Shown: positions 8,467 through 17,181, numbered from the stretch's first letter. The stretch is DNA of 64,000 nt from Streptomyces sp. LUP47B (GCF_001746295.1 NZ_MJAH01000007.1:210792-274791), one strand, 5' to 3'. Notes: a model not told the origin generated them from the letters alone. Numbers and translations: made by a program.

Positions 8467-8473
8467 CGAGAAT

Positions 8474-9220
8474 TCACTTCTGCCGTGCGAGCCAGTCGGC
8501 GAACCGGGTCTCCGCGATGTGCGCGTCCGGGCCGGGCAGGAGCGTGTTCTCCAGCAGCGGGGCGCCCCAGTACGTCGCCTGCGGATCCGTGACGATCTTG
8601 CGGGGGTCGTTCAGGGCGGTCAGTCCCATGCGGATGAACTCCTCCAGCTGGAACGCCTCGGGACCGGCGACCTCCACCACGCCGCCCACCGGCGCGCCGA
8701 CCGCGGTGCGGGCGACGGCCGCGGCCACGTCGTCGGAGACGATGGGCTGGATCCTGGCGTCGGGCAGGTGCACGGTGTCACCCTCGGTGACCCCGTCGGC
8801 GAGTCCCTTGGCGAACTCGAAGAACTGGGTGGCGTGGACGATGGAGTACGGGTTGCCGGACGTCTTGATCAGGTCTTCCTGGACCAGCTTGGCCCGGAAG
8901 TACCCGCTGCCCTGGAGGCGGTCGGTGCCGACCACGGACAGCGCCACGTGATGCGCCACGCCGGCCTGGGTCTCCGCCTTGAGCAGATTGGTCGTCGACG
9001 TGCGGAAGAACTCCATGACGGCCTCGTCCTCGAACGAGGGTGAGTTCGACACGTCGACCACCACCGACGCACCCTGCAGGACCTCGGCAAGGCCCTCACC
9101 TGTCAGCGTGTTGACGCCGGTGTTGGGCGACGCCGCTACCGCCTCGTGCCCGTGCTCGCTGAGCCCGGCGACCACCTTCGAGCCGATGAGCCCGGTTCCA
9201 CCGATCACTACGACCTTCAT
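8474..9220 (-). CDS. NmrA-like / atypical SDR NAD(P)-binding oxidoreductase (nmrA1)
   Basis: 248 residues. N-terminal Rossmann motif GGTGLIGSKV at 7-16; no YxxxK catalytic pair, so it is an atypical SDR (NmrA/epimerase-like; redox sensing or small-ligand reduction). About half of its positions appear to match the second copy at 16254 (AHHVALSVVG vs GHHVILSIVG; GYFRAK in both), so the two are paralogues. ECF41 sigma genes are known to be linked to carboxymuconolactone decarboxylase, oxidoreductase or epimerase genes, and this fits. Promoter P4 lies 42 bases upstream. Confidence 0.88.
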   Translation of the reverse strand: MKVVVIGGTGLIGSKVVAGLSEHGHEAVAASPNTGVNTLTGEGLAEVLQGASVVVDVSNSPSFEDEAVMEFFRTSTTNLLKAETQAGVAHHVALSVVGTDRLQGSGYFRAKLVQEDLIKTSGNPYSIVHATQFFEFAKGLADGVTEGDTVHLPDARIQPIVSDDVAAAVARTAVGAPVGGVVEVAGPEAFQLEEFIRMGLTALNDPRKIVTDPQATYWGAPLLENTLLPGPDAHIAETRFADWLARQK

Positions 9221-9262
9221 AACGGAATTCCTTTCGAGTTTTTTGATGCCTCTATCAGTAGA

Positions 9263-9289
9263 GACCGGGCACCGGATCTGTTTGTGACA
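9263..9289 (-). promoter_or_regulatory. ECF41-type promoter P4 (nmrA1)
   Basis: Minus strand TGTCACA (9289-9283), 16-base spacer ending CCC, GGTC (9266-9263). Confidence 0.72.
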
Positions 9290-9293
9290 CCTT

Positions 9294-11024
9294 CTATTCG
9301 ACGAGTTTGCCCGTGGTCGAGACGTCCTCCATCAGGGCGGAAATCTCGTCGGGGAGGGCAGGAATGCTCTCGCGGGTGACGCCCGTCGTCGGGGACCACA
9401 CGAGATTCACCTGCAGGGCGGAATCCAGGCCGGGGTAGTCGCTGCGGTTGTGACAGCCACGCGTCTCCCGGCGCTCCAGCGCCGATTCGAGGGTGGCCCG
9501 GGCCGCCAGTGCGGCGGACTTGAGGTCGAAGGCGTGCGCGAGGTCCTGGTAGCCGGCGATGTCCGGGTGGATGCCGACGTCCTGCATCCTCTTCTCGATC
9601 ACCGCGAGGTCCACCAGCCCGGCGCGCAGGCCGTCCTCGTCGCGTACGACTCCGGCGTGCTCGGTCATGGTGTCGCGGATGGCGCGTTGCAGGGCGCGGA
9701 CGTTCTCAGGTCCGTCCGCCGCGAGCAGTTCGTCGATCTCCGCGCGGGCCTCGGCCTCGGCCGACGCCGACCGCGGCTGCGCCGCCAGGGACTTCGAGTA
9801 CGCCGCGGCCGCCTGACCGGTGAGGCGGCCGAACACCAGCAGCTCGATGAGGCTGTTGCCGCCCAGGCGGTTGGCGCCGTGCAGCCCGCTCGACGCCTCG
9901 CCGATGGCGTACAGGCCTCGTACGTCCGTGCTGTGGTCCTCCGGGCGTACCCACACCCCGCCCATCGAGTAGTGCGCGGTGGGCGCGATCTCGATGGGGT
10001 CGCGGGTGATGTCGAGCATCTGCAGGTCCAGCAGGGTCTGGTACACGCGGGGCAGCCGCGTCATGATCGTCTGCCGGGGCAGGTGCGAGACGTCGAGCCA
10101 CACACCCCCCTTGGGCGTGCCCCGGCCTTCCTTGATCTCCGTGTACGCGGCCAGGGCCACGCGGTCGCGGGTGGACAGCTCCATGCGCTCGGGGTCGTAG
10201 CGGGCCATGAAGCGTTCCCCGAGCGCATTGCGCAGGATGCCGCCCTCGCCGCGTGCGGCCTCGCTGACCAGGGTGCCTGCGGCGTTCTCCGGTTCGATGA
10301 TGCCAGAGGGGTGGAACTGCACCAGCTCGGCGTCGCGCAGCCTGGCCCCGGCCTCCACGGCCAGGCGGAACGAGTCCCCCGTGTTCTCGTCGCGCCGGGA
10401 GGAGGTGCGCCGCCAGATACGGGTATGGCCGCCCGCCGCGAGGATCACGGCGTCGGCGTGGATCAGGTAGCGCCTGCCGCTGGTGAGGTCGAAGCCGTAC
10501 GCCCCGAACACGGCCCCCTCGTGCACCAGCAACCGGGTGATGTACACCCCTTCCAGCACCGGGATGTCGAGCTGCTCTGCGCGCCTGATCAGCGTGCGCT
10601 GGATCTCCAGGCCGGTGTAGTCGCCGGCGAAGGCGGTCCTGCGGAACTTGTGCGCACCGAAGAAGCGCTGCGAGATCCGGCCGTCCTCCTCCCGGGCGAA
10701 GGCCATGCCGTAGCGCTCCAGGTCCTCGATGCCCCGGGCGGCGCCCTGGGTGACGATCTCCACGGTGCGGGGATCGGCGAGGAGGTAGCTCTCCTTGAGG
10801 GTGTCGGCGGCGTGCTGCTGCCAGCTGTCCTCGGGGTCCATGGTGGCCAGCGCGGCGTTGATGCCGCCGGCCGCGAGTGCCGTATGGGCGTCGTCCTTGG
10901 GGCGCTTGCCGACGGCGACGACGTCGATGCCGGCCTCGGCCAGTTCGATCGCCGCGCGCAGGCCGGCACCTCCGGTGCCGATCACCAGCACCATGGTGGC
11001 AAGACGTTGTTCGGTGACAGCCAC
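9294..11024 (-). CDS. Stand-alone fumarate reductase / succinate dehydrogenase-type flavoprotein
   Basis: 576 residues, the size of a SdhA/FrdA subunit. N-terminal FAD fold (VIGTGGAGLRAAIELA); a His in DAHTALAAGGINAAL sits where SdhA/FrdA bind FAD covalently. Substrate-site elements are present (ELVQFHPSG; TAHYSMGGVWV; GLHGANRLGGNSL) and a C-terminal helical domain ends the protein. No iron-sulfur subunit or membrane anchor is nearby, so electrons must come from a soluble partner or another complex. GTG 11024 has GGAG upstream. P5 lies 35 bases before the start. It could be a soluble fumarate reductase or an aspartate-oxidase-like enzyme; FrdA-like is favoured by the helical C-terminus. Confidence 0.82.
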   Translation of the reverse strand: MAVTEQRLATMVLVIGTGGAGLRAAIELAEAGIDVVAVGKRPKDDAHTALAAGGINAALATMDPEDSWQQHAADTLKESYLLADPRTVEIVTQGAARGIEDLERYGMAFAREEDGRISQRFFGAHKFRRTAFAGDYTGLEIQRTLIRRAEQLDIPVLEGVYITRLLVHEGAVFGAYGFDLTSGRRYLIHADAVILAAGGHTRIWRRTSSRRDENTGDSFRLAVEAGARLRDAELVQFHPSGIIEPENAAGTLVSEAARGEGGILRNALGERFMARYDPERMELSTRDRVALAAYTEIKEGRGTPKGGVWLDVSHLPRQTIMTRLPRVYQTLLDLQMLDITRDPIEIAPTAHYSMGGVWVRPEDHSTDVRGLYAIGEASSGLHGANRLGGNSLIELLVFGRLTGQAAAAYSKSLAAQPRSASAEAEARAEIDELLAADGPENVRALQRAIRDTMTEHAGVVRDEDGLRAGLVDLAVIEKRMQDVGIHPDIAGYQDLAHAFDLKSAALAARATLESALERRETRGCHNRSDYPGLDSALQVNLVWSPTTGVTRESIPALPDEISALMEDVSTTGKLVE

Positions 11025-11059
11025 GGTCCACTCCGTTCGCTGGGGTCTTCACCCAGTAC

Positions 11060-11086
11060 GACCGGGCAGTCCCGCGATCTGTGACA
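11060..11086 (-). promoter_or_regulatory. ECF41-type promoter P5 (flavoprotein)
   Basis: Minus strand TGTCACA (11086-11080), 16 bases ending CCC, GGTC (11063-11060). The following TACTGGG resembles the stretch after P4. Confidence 0.72.
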
Positions 11087-11100
11087 CCACGGCTGCGGCT

Positions 11101-11598
11101 TCAGGAGGCCAGCGTGATGGTGGTCGGCGTGCCGTGCCAGGCCATCCTCGCGTAGGGGCACAATGCGTCGGCCCGCTGCAGGAGCGGGGTGGCGACCTCG
11201 GGGGTGACGCCCGGCCAGCTGACGACCAGGTCGATGTGCAGGACGTATCCGCCGTCCTGCGGACTGCGGCCGAACGCCACGGTCGCCTCGACGGATATCG
11301 GGGCGGGGTCGAGCGCGGCCTGTCGTGCGACCAGGCTCAGCGCGCCGTGGAAGCAGGCCGCGAAACCGGCGGCGAACAACTGCTCGGGATTGGTTCCCCG
11401 GCCGTCTCCGCCCAATTCGGCGGGCAGGCGCAGGTCGAGGTCGAGGATTCCGTCGTCCGAGCGTGCCTTGCCCGAGGCTCTCCCGTGGGCCGCCGTCCCG
11501 CCGGTCACGGTCACCGTCGTGGTGTAGAGGGGAGCGAAGGAGTCCCCGTCGAAGTCCTTCTCGGTGGACAGGTCGGGTGGCTGGATCGGCTCGGTCAC
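11101..11598 (-). CDS. ohr: OsmC/Ohr family organic hydroperoxide reductase
   Basis: 165 residues from GTG 11598 (GGGAG 6-7 bases upstream); a TTG at 11646 in the same frame is an alternative start. Ohr features are present: NPEQLFAAGFAACFHGAL with the peroxidatic Cys, and CPYARMAWHG with the resolving Cys. The enzyme reduces organic hydroperoxides, normally with lipoamide/dihydrolipoyl partners. That is notable beside the aceE gene, but a link is only inference. P6 drives it. Confidence 0.88.
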   Translation of the reverse strand: MTEPIQPPDLSTEKDFDGDSFAPLYTTTVTVTGGTAAHGRASGKARSDDGILDLDLRLPAELGGDGRGTNPEQLFAAGFAACFHGALSLVARQAALDPAPISVEATVAFGRSPQDGGYVLHIDLVVSWPGVTPEVATPLLQRADALCPYARMAWHGTPTTITLAS

Positions 11599-11709
11599 CG
11601 CGTCACTCCCGCGGTACTGCGACGTGCCGAACCAACTGGGCTGCAAGTCATCGTCAACGCACCTTTGCGTCGTGGCGTCCCCGGATACCGGACGGCCGGA
11701 TGACTGGAA

Positions 11710-11736
11710 GACCGGCGAGCACCCGCCCTTGTGACG
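11710..11736 (-). promoter_or_regulatory. ECF41-type promoter P6 (ohr)
   Basis: Minus strand CGTCACA (11736-11730; one change from TGTCACA), 16 bases ending GCC, GGTC (11713-11710). Confidence 0.62.
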
Positions 11737-11749
11737 CGCGCGGCCTCGT

Positions 11750-12700
11750 TCAGGAGGAGAACGTGGTGTCGCCGTCCTGAGAGGCCACGTAACGTGCCAG
11801 TTTCTCCGGATTCATGACCCACATGGCCTGCTCGATGCCGCGCTCGGAGATGTCGAGGGTCAGCAGTGCCACGGGCGTCCCGCCGGTCGAGACGAGGGCG
11901 GCCGGCCCGCCGTTGGCCTCGACCCAGTCGATCTCCTTGTCCGGCCAGAAGCGCGGGGCGAAGGCGGCGAGGTACCTGGAGACGTGTTCCACGCCGACGA
12001 CCGGAATCCGGGTTGCCCCGCGCAGCCCGTTCCCGTCGGTGTAGCTGACCACGTCCTCGGTGAGGATGTCCTCCAGCACGGCCAGGTCGCCGGTCTGTGC
12101 CGCGGTGAGGAACACCTCCATCAGCCGTCGGTGCTCGGTGGCGTCGACCGGCTTGCGACGCTCCGAGGAGATGCGCTTGCGCGCGCGGCTCACCAGTTGG
12201 CGCGTGTTGGTCTCGCTGGTCTCCAGCATGTCCGCGATCTGCTGGTAGGGGTAGTCGAAGGCTTCCCGCAGCACATAGGCGGCCCGTTCCACGGGGTTCA
12301 GTTTCTCCAGGAGGAAGAGGACCGCCAGGTCGAGCGCCTCGGCCCGCTCGGCACCCAACTGCGGATCGGCGCGCGTGTCGATCGGCTCGGGCAGCCAGGG
12401 ACCGGTGTACGACTCACGCCGCACCCTGGCGGACTGGGCGAGGTTGATCGCCAGCCGGGCGGTGACGGTGGTGAGGAACGCCTTCGGCTCGCGGACCGCG
12501 CCACGGTCGGTGTGCTGCCAGCGCAGCCACGCCTCCTGAAGTATGTCCTCGGCCTCCGCGCTGCTGCCGAGCACCCGGTAGGCGATGCCGAAGAGCTGGG
12601 GCCGCACCGCCATGAACACCCTCGTCGCCTCGTCGAGGGAGTCCATACCGCCGAGGGGGTATGTGCCGTCCAGGGAGTCCGCGCCGTCCCTCGTACCCAT
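11750..12700 (-). CDS. ECF41-family RNA polymerase sigma factor (SigJ-like)
   Basis: 316 residues. Region 2 at about 25-90, WLPEP at 102-106, region 4 (LNPVERAAYVLREAFDYPYQQIADML) and a full SnoaL-like C-terminal domain with DGNGLRGATR. It is close to the sigma factor at 443 through WLPEP and region 4, and so a candidate to recognise the same promoters. ATG 12700 has only a weak GGCGGGA site; an internal ATG at residue 19 is possible. No TGTCACA element lies upstream, so unlike the sigma gene at 443 it is not obviously autoregulated; instead a LacI-like palindrome lies 31 bases before the ATG. Confidence 0.9.
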   Translation of the reverse strand: MGTRDGADSLDGTYPLGGMDSLDEATRVFMAVRPQLFGIAYRVLGSSAEAEDILQEAWLRWQHTDRGAVREPKAFLTTVTARLAINLAQSARVRRESYTGPWLPEPIDTRADPQLGAERAEALDLAVLFLLEKLNPVERAAYVLREAFDYPYQQIADMLETSETNTRQLVSRARKRISSERRKPVDATEHRRLMEVFLTAAQTGDLAVLEDILTEDVVSYTDGNGLRGATRIPVVGVEHVSRYLAAFAPRFWPDKEIDWVEANGGPAALVSTGGTPVALLTLDISERGIEQAMWVMNPEKLARYVASQDGDTTFSS

Positions 12701-12730
12701 GCGTCCCGCCTTCAGTTCCGACCCGTTCGC

Positions 12731-12742
12731 GCAAGCGCTTGC
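12731..12742. promoter_or_regulatory. LacI-family-like operator palindrome
   Basis: GCAAGCGCTTGC, a perfect 12-bp palindrome with central CG as in LacI/GalR operators, 31 bases upstream of the sigma gene start. No LacI gene is in the window. Confidence 0.4.
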
Positions 12743-12786
12743 CCATGGTACGGCGGGGCGGGTGGGTCAGGACGGGCGGGAGCAGG

Positions 12787-13563
12787 TCATGGTCGTGCCA
12801 GTCGTACGGCCAGTACGGACGGGTCCGGTCGTTCGGGTAGCGCGGTGAAACCTTCCTCCTTCAGTTCCGCGATCATCTCCGCACGGGAGGCCGGCCACAT
12901 CCAGAACGTCTCGTCGTGCCGGCGCAGCACCCGTCCGTCCCCGCGCACCCAGTAGTCGAAGCGTGCCCGGATCCGGTCCTCGTCGGCCGAGGTCACCATG
13001 CGGCCCCCGTACTCATGCCGGCCGACCGTCCGGGCCGGCAGCAGATGGGTGGTCCGGTGAGAGGGCAGGCGAGCCGGTGGGAGCTGGACGAGCAGCACCC
13101 CGGTGGGCACGAGCGCCTCGGCGACGGCCGGCCACAGTGCCCGGCGCGACGCCGGGTGCAGACAGGCCACGGTGTTGTGGCACACGGCCACGTCCGCGAC
13201 CCCGTGCAGCCCCGCCTCGTCGAGCGCGTGCGGGTGCACGGTCACCCGCGCCGTGAGCTCCGCGCCCAGGGACGCAAGACGCGTCATCAGCGGGGTGCGC
13301 ATGGACCGGGCGGGCTCCACCGCGTGCACGGGGACCTGCGACTCCAGGAGGCTCATCAGCGTGACACGCCCGGTGCCCGCGCCGACGTCCAGCACACCCA
13401 CCCGGGCCCTGCGGATGTCGTCCCGGTAGAGCGAGCGCACCCGGACCTCGTCCCGCTCCGCCTGCAGAACGTCGTAGAACTCCGCACTGACCGCATAGGC
13501 GTCCCACCGCTCCCGTCCGGGAGCACCGGCCGACGACGGCTTCACGACGGTCACCCGCGCCAT
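12787..13563 (-). CDS. Class I SAM-dependent methyltransferase
   Basis: 258 residues. Motif I VLDVGAGTGRVTL at about 55-67, then an acidic strand end (VHAVEPARSM) and motif IV-like VADVAVCHNTVACL. The substrate is unknown. ATG 13563 lies inside the end of aceE (13-base overlap), so it is translated by coupling and belongs to the nmrA2-aceE operon. The longer in-frame extension upstream is a shadow of aceE. Confidence 0.85.
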   Translation of the reverse strand: MARVTVVKPSSAGAPGRERWDAYAVSAEFYDVLQAERDEVRVRSLYRDDIRRARVGVLDVGAGTGRVTLMSLLESQVPVHAVEPARSMRTPLMTRLASLGAELTARVTVHPHALDEAGLHGVADVAVCHNTVACLHPASRRALWPAVAEALVPTGVLLVQLPPARLPSHRTTHLLPARTVGRHEYGGRMVTSADEDRIRARFDYWVRGDGRVLRRHDETFWMWPASRAEMIAELKEEGFTALPERPDPSVLAVRLARP

Positions 13564-16202
13564 CCGTACCGCTCGCGTGCCTGCCCGACCGCCTCCGAGC
13601 CGACCGCGCCCGCGCGCGCCAGCCGGTCCAGGGCGGCGACGACGATCGACTCGGCGTCCACGCGGAAGTAGCGCCGCACGGCGTCCCGGGTGTCCGACAG
13701 CCCGAACCCGTCCGTGCCCAGCGACGAGTAGTCGTGACCGACCCACTGGCTGATCTGGTCGGGCACCTGCCGCATCCAGTCGCTGACCGCCAGCACCGGT
13801 CCGGGCGCGTCCGCCAGCGCCGACGTCACATAGGGGACGCGCTCCTCGCCCCGCAGCAGCGCGCGGTCGGCGTCCAGCGCGTCGCGGCGCAGTTCCGTCC
13901 AGGAGGTCACCGACCAGACGTCGGCGTGGACGCCCCACTGGGACAGCAGCAACTCCTGGGCGTTCAGCGCCCAGTGGATGGCCGTACCGGAGGCCAGCAA
14001 CTGGATCCGTGGCGCTGTTCCGGCGGGCTCGGCCTGCCGGAACAGGTAGATGCCCCGCACGATGCCCTCTTCGACGCCGGGCCCGGCGGGCATCGCCGGC
14101 TGTTCCTTGGGTTCGTTGTAGACCGTCAGGTAGTAGAAGACGTCCTCGGGCCGGTCACCGTACATACGGCGCAGCCCCTCCCGCACGATCACCGCGATCT
14201 CGTACGCGAACGCCGGGTCGTAGGACACGGCGGCGGGGTTCGTGGAGGCCAGCAAGTGAGAGTGCCCGTCGGCGTGTTGGAGCCCCTCCCCCGTCATGGT
14301 CGTACGGCCCGCCGTCGCGCCGATGACGAACCCGCGCCCCATCTGGTCGGCGAGCGCCCAGAACTGGTCGCCGGTGCGCTGGAAACCGAACATGGCGTAG
14401 AAGATGTAGAACGGGATCATGGGCTCGCCGTGGGTGGCGTACGAGGTCGCCGCGGCGGTGAACTCGGCCATGGAACCGGCTTCGGTGATGCCTTCGTCGA
14501 TCAACTGGCCGTTCCTGGCCTCCCGGTAGTAGAGCAGCTGGTCCGCGTCCACCGGTTCATAGGTCTGGCCGTCCGCCGAGTAGATCCCGGCCGTCGGGAA
14601 CAGGGACTCCATGCCGAACGTGCGGGCCTCGTCCGGGATGATCGGCACCCAGCGCGGTCCCGTCTCCTGGTCGCGCATCAGGTCCTTGACCAGACGGACC
14701 AGGGCCATGGTGGTGGCCACCTCCTGATGGCCGAAACCCTTCTCCAGGGCTTCGAAGGGGCGGGCCGGCGGCTGCTTCAGCGGCTTGGCCACCACCCTGC
14801 GCACCGGGGCCGGGCCGCCCAGCGCCGCCCGCCGCTCACGCAGGTACCGCACCTCTTCCGAGTTCTCCCCCGGGTGCCAGTACGGCACCAGATCGCCGCT
14901 CAACGCGCTGTCGGGAATGGGGAGTTCGAGCAGGTCACGCATCTCGCGGAACTGCGCCATGGTCAGCTTCTTCATCTGGTGGTTGGCGTTGCGCGACTCG
15001 AAGGCCGAGCCGAGCGTGTGCCCCTTCACCGTCTGGGCCAGAACGACCGTCGGCGCGCCCCGGTGCTCGACGGCGGCCCGGTAGGCGGCGTAGACCTTGA
15101 GCGGTTCGTGCCCGCCACGGGAGTTCTCGAACAGCTCGGTCAGCCGGCTGTCGCTCAGCCCGGCGGCGAGACCGGAGAGCGCCTCGCCCGTGAAGAAGTG
15201 TTCGCGGATGTACGTGGCATCCCGGGCGGCGTACGTCTGCAGCTGGGCGTCGGGCACCTCGCCGAGGCGGTGGACCAGAGCGCCTGTGGTGTCCTGTCTC
15301 AGGACGGGGTCCCAGGCCTCACCCCAGAGGGACTTGACCACGTTCCAGCCCGCACCGCGGAACCTGGCCTCGAGCTCCTGCACGATCTTGGAATTCGGCC
15401 GCACGGGCCCGTCCAGACGCTGCAGGTTGCAGTTCACGACGAAGGTGAGGTTGTCGAGACGTTCACGGGCGGCGAGCGCCAGCGCAGCCGTCGATTCCGG
15501 CTCGTCCGTCTCGCCGTCCCCGATGAAGGCCCACACGCGCGACGCGGAGGTGTCCTTGATGCCCCGGGCGTGCAGGTAGCGGTTGAACCGGGCCTGGTAC
15601 ACGGCGGCGAGCGGACCGAGGCCCATGGACACGGTCGGGAACTCCCACAGCCACGGCAGCCGTCGTGGGTGCGGATAGGACGGCAGTCCATGGCCGTCGA
15701 CCTCCCGCCGGAAACCGTCCAACTGCGCCTCGCTCAGGCGCCCTTCGAGAAACACGCGGGCGTAGATGCCGGGCGAGGCATGCCCCTGGAAGTACAGCTG
15801 ATCGCCCGACCCGGCCCCGTCCTTGCCCTGGAAGAAGTGGTGGAACCCGACCTCGTACAGCCAGGCCGCCGAAGCGTAGGTGGAGATGTGGCCGCCGAGC
15901 CCGAAGCGGGAGCCGCGGGTCACCATCGCCGCCGCGTTCCACCGGTTCAGGGCGGTGATCCTGGACTCCATGGCGAGGTCACCGGGAAAGGCCGGCTGCG
16001 CCGACGCCGGGATCGTGTTGATGTAGTCGGAGGTCAGGAGGGCGGGCAGGGACACACCGGACCGGTCCGCGAACTCGTGCACCCGTCGCAGCAGATACTC
16101 GGCCCGCTCCGGCCCCGCGTTCCGCACGACCGCGTCGAGAGAGGCCTGCCATTCGGCGGTCTCCTCGGTGTCCTGGTCGGGTAGTTGGTCGAGCTCACTC
16201 AT
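13551..16202 (-). CDS. aceE: Pyruvate dehydrogenase E1 component, homodimeric type
   Basis: 883 residues, full length for AceE (about 890-910). Thiamine diphosphate site GDGETDEPES...NCNLQRLDGPV; N-terminal GHASPGIYARVFLEGRL; C-terminal transketolase-like half (GRTTMTGEGLQHADGHSH) complete. It decarboxylates pyruvate and loads acetyl on the E2 lipoyl domain; no E2 or E3 gene is here. It sits 51 bases after nmrA2 and overlaps the methyltransferase gene, so the whole three-gene operon seems to start at ECF41-type promoter P7. That arrangement suggests a stress-induced source of acetyl-CoA or reducing power. Confidence 0.93.
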   Translation of the reverse strand: MSELDQLPDQDTEETAEWQASLDAVVRNAGPERAEYLLRRVHEFADRSGVSLPALLTSDYINTIPASAQPAFPGDLAMESRITALNRWNAAAMVTRGSRFGLGGHISTYASAAWLYEVGFHHFFQGKDGAGSGDQLYFQGHASPGIYARVFLEGRLSEAQLDGFRREVDGHGLPSYPHPRRLPWLWEFPTVSMGLGPLAAVYQARFNRYLHARGIKDTSASRVWAFIGDGETDEPESTAALALAARERLDNLTFVVNCNLQRLDGPVRPNSKIVQELEARFRGAGWNVVKSLWGEAWDPVLRQDTTGALVHRLGEVPDAQLQTYAARDATYIREHFFTGEALSGLAAGLSDSRLTELFENSRGGHEPLKVYAAYRAAVEHRGAPTVVLAQTVKGHTLGSAFESRNANHQMKKLTMAQFREMRDLLELPIPDSALSGDLVPYWHPGENSEEVRYLRERRAALGGPAPVRRVVAKPLKQPPARPFEALEKGFGHQEVATTMALVRLVKDLMRDQETGPRWVPIIPDEARTFGMESLFPTAGIYSADGQTYEPVDADQLLYYREARNGQLIDEGITEAGSMAEFTAAATSYATHGEPMIPFYIFYAMFGFQRTGDQFWALADQMGRGFVIGATAGRTTMTGEGLQHADGHSHLLASTNPAAVSYDPAFAYEIAVIVREGLRRMYGDRPEDVFYYLTVYNEPKEQPAMPAGPGVEEGIVRGIYLFRQAEPAGTAPRIQLLASGTAIHWALNAQELLLSQWGVHADVWSVTSWTELRRDALDADRALLRGEERVPYVTSALADAPGPVLAVSDWMRQVPDQISQWVGHDYSSLGTDGFGLSDTRDAVRRYFRVDAESIVVAALDRLARAGAVGSEAVGQARERYGWRG

Positions 16203-16253
16203 TGCAGTTTCCTGTCAGCGCGTGGTGTGGGGAGACGGTGGGTGCCGACGACG

Positions 16254-16994
16254 TCATCGCCGCGCGATCCACTCGGAGAAGGTTTCGTGCCCCAAGTGGG
16301 CGTCGGTCCCGGGCAGCAGCGCCCGCTGTCCGAGCACCGCCCCGAAGAACGGGGTGTGGGCGTCGGAGACCACGTTCCGCAGGTAGCCGCGCGCGGCCAG
16401 CAGCTTCGCGGTGAGGTCGTCGAGGCGGTGCTCCTCCGGACCGGCGACCTCCAGGACGCCGAACAGCGGTGCGCCCACCGCGACATCAGCGACCGCGGCG
16501 GCGACGTCGTCCGTCGACACGGGACGGATCAGGACGGGCGCGACATGGACGACGTCTCCGTACGTCGCCGCGCGCGACATGTACTCCACCGACTCGAAGA
16601 ACGGCGTGGCTCGCACGATGGAGTAGGGCATCGGCGAGCGCCGCACCTGCTCCTCCTGCAGCGCCTTGGCTCGGAAGTAACCCGCCCGCAGCTGTTCGGC
16701 CCCCACGATGGAAAGGATCACGTGATGTCCGGCGCCCGCCTTCGCCGCGGCCTCCAGCAGGTTGTGGGTCGCCGTGCCGAAGAACTCCAGGCTCTCCAGC
16801 TCCCCGCGGGAGGGCGTGTCGGTGACGTCCACCACCACATCGGCGCCGCGCATGGCCTCGTCGAGGCCCTTGCCGGTCGTGACGTCGACGCCCTCACCGC
16901 GAGACAGGCGCACGACCTCCACGCCGTGGTCCCGAAGCCTGGCGACCGTCCTGGAACCGATCAGACCGGTGGCTCCTGCTACAACGACTCGCAT
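16254..16994 (-). CDS. NmrA-like NAD(P)-binding oxidoreductase (nmrA2)
   Basis: 246 residues. GATGLIGSRT Rossmann motif at the N-terminus, VVVDVTDTPS and GYFRAKALQEEQ as in nmrA1. ATG 16994 is preceded by GAAAGGGG at 7 bases; the frame extends to 17216 but that part crosses the promoter and does not resemble protein. First gene of the nmrA2-aceE-methyltransferase operon; a paralogue of the gene at 8474. Confidence 0.87.
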   Translation of the reverse strand: MRVVVAGATGLIGSRTVARLRDHGVEVVRLSRGEGVDVTTGKGLDEAMRGADVVVDVTDTPSRGELESLEFFGTATHNLLEAAAKAGAGHHVILSIVGAEQLRAGYFRAKALQEEQVRRSPMPYSIVRATPFFESVEYMSRAATYGDVVHVAPVLIRPVSTDDVAAAVADVAVGAPLFGVLEVAGPEEHRLDDLTAKLLAARGYLRNVVSDAHTPFFGAVLGQRALLPGTDAHLGHETFSEWIARR

Positions 16995-17080
16995 TCCCGG
17001 GCCCCTTTCCGTCGAGGGGTCGGTGACCCCGCTGATGCCTTCGTGAGGCGGCGGTGATGTCGGTCCCTCACAACATCTAG

Positions 17081-17107
17081 GACAGGACTCAAACCAATGT
17101 TGTGACA
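17081..17107 (-). promoter_or_regulatory. ECF41-type promoter P7 (nmrA2-aceE operon)
   Basis: Minus strand TGTCACA (17107-17101), 16 bases ending TCC, TGTC (17084-17081; the only copy without GGTC). 86 bases before nmrA2. Confidence 0.55.
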
Positions 17108-17123
17108 CCGGTGTGGCCGTGAG

Positions 17124-17150
17124 TGTCACAGATCCGTCCGGAGCCCGGTC
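17124..17150 (+). promoter_or_regulatory. ECF41-type promoter P8 (cupin gene)
   Basis: TGTCACA 17124-17130, 16 bases ending CCC, GGTC 17147-17150. It is back-to-back with P7, the two -35 elements being 16 bases apart. Confidence 0.72.
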
Positions 17151-17162
17151 ATCACTGGAGAA

Positions 17163-17181
17163 GGCCATGGCAGCCATGGCC
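17163..17181. promoter_or_regulatory. 19-bp perfect palindrome in the cupin leader
   Basis: GGCCATGGC-A-GCCATGGCC, starting about where transcription from P8 should begin. It could be an operator or a 5' hairpin protecting the mRNA. Confidence 0.45.

Noticed and set aside
9450..11084. 544-codon open frame antisense to the flavoprotein gene
   Set aside because: Shadow of the FrdA-like gene; no start signal and no recognisable domain.
13734..16184. 816-codon open frame antisense to aceE
   Set aside because: Shadow of aceE caused by high third-position GC; composition rich in Arg/Gly/His with no motif.
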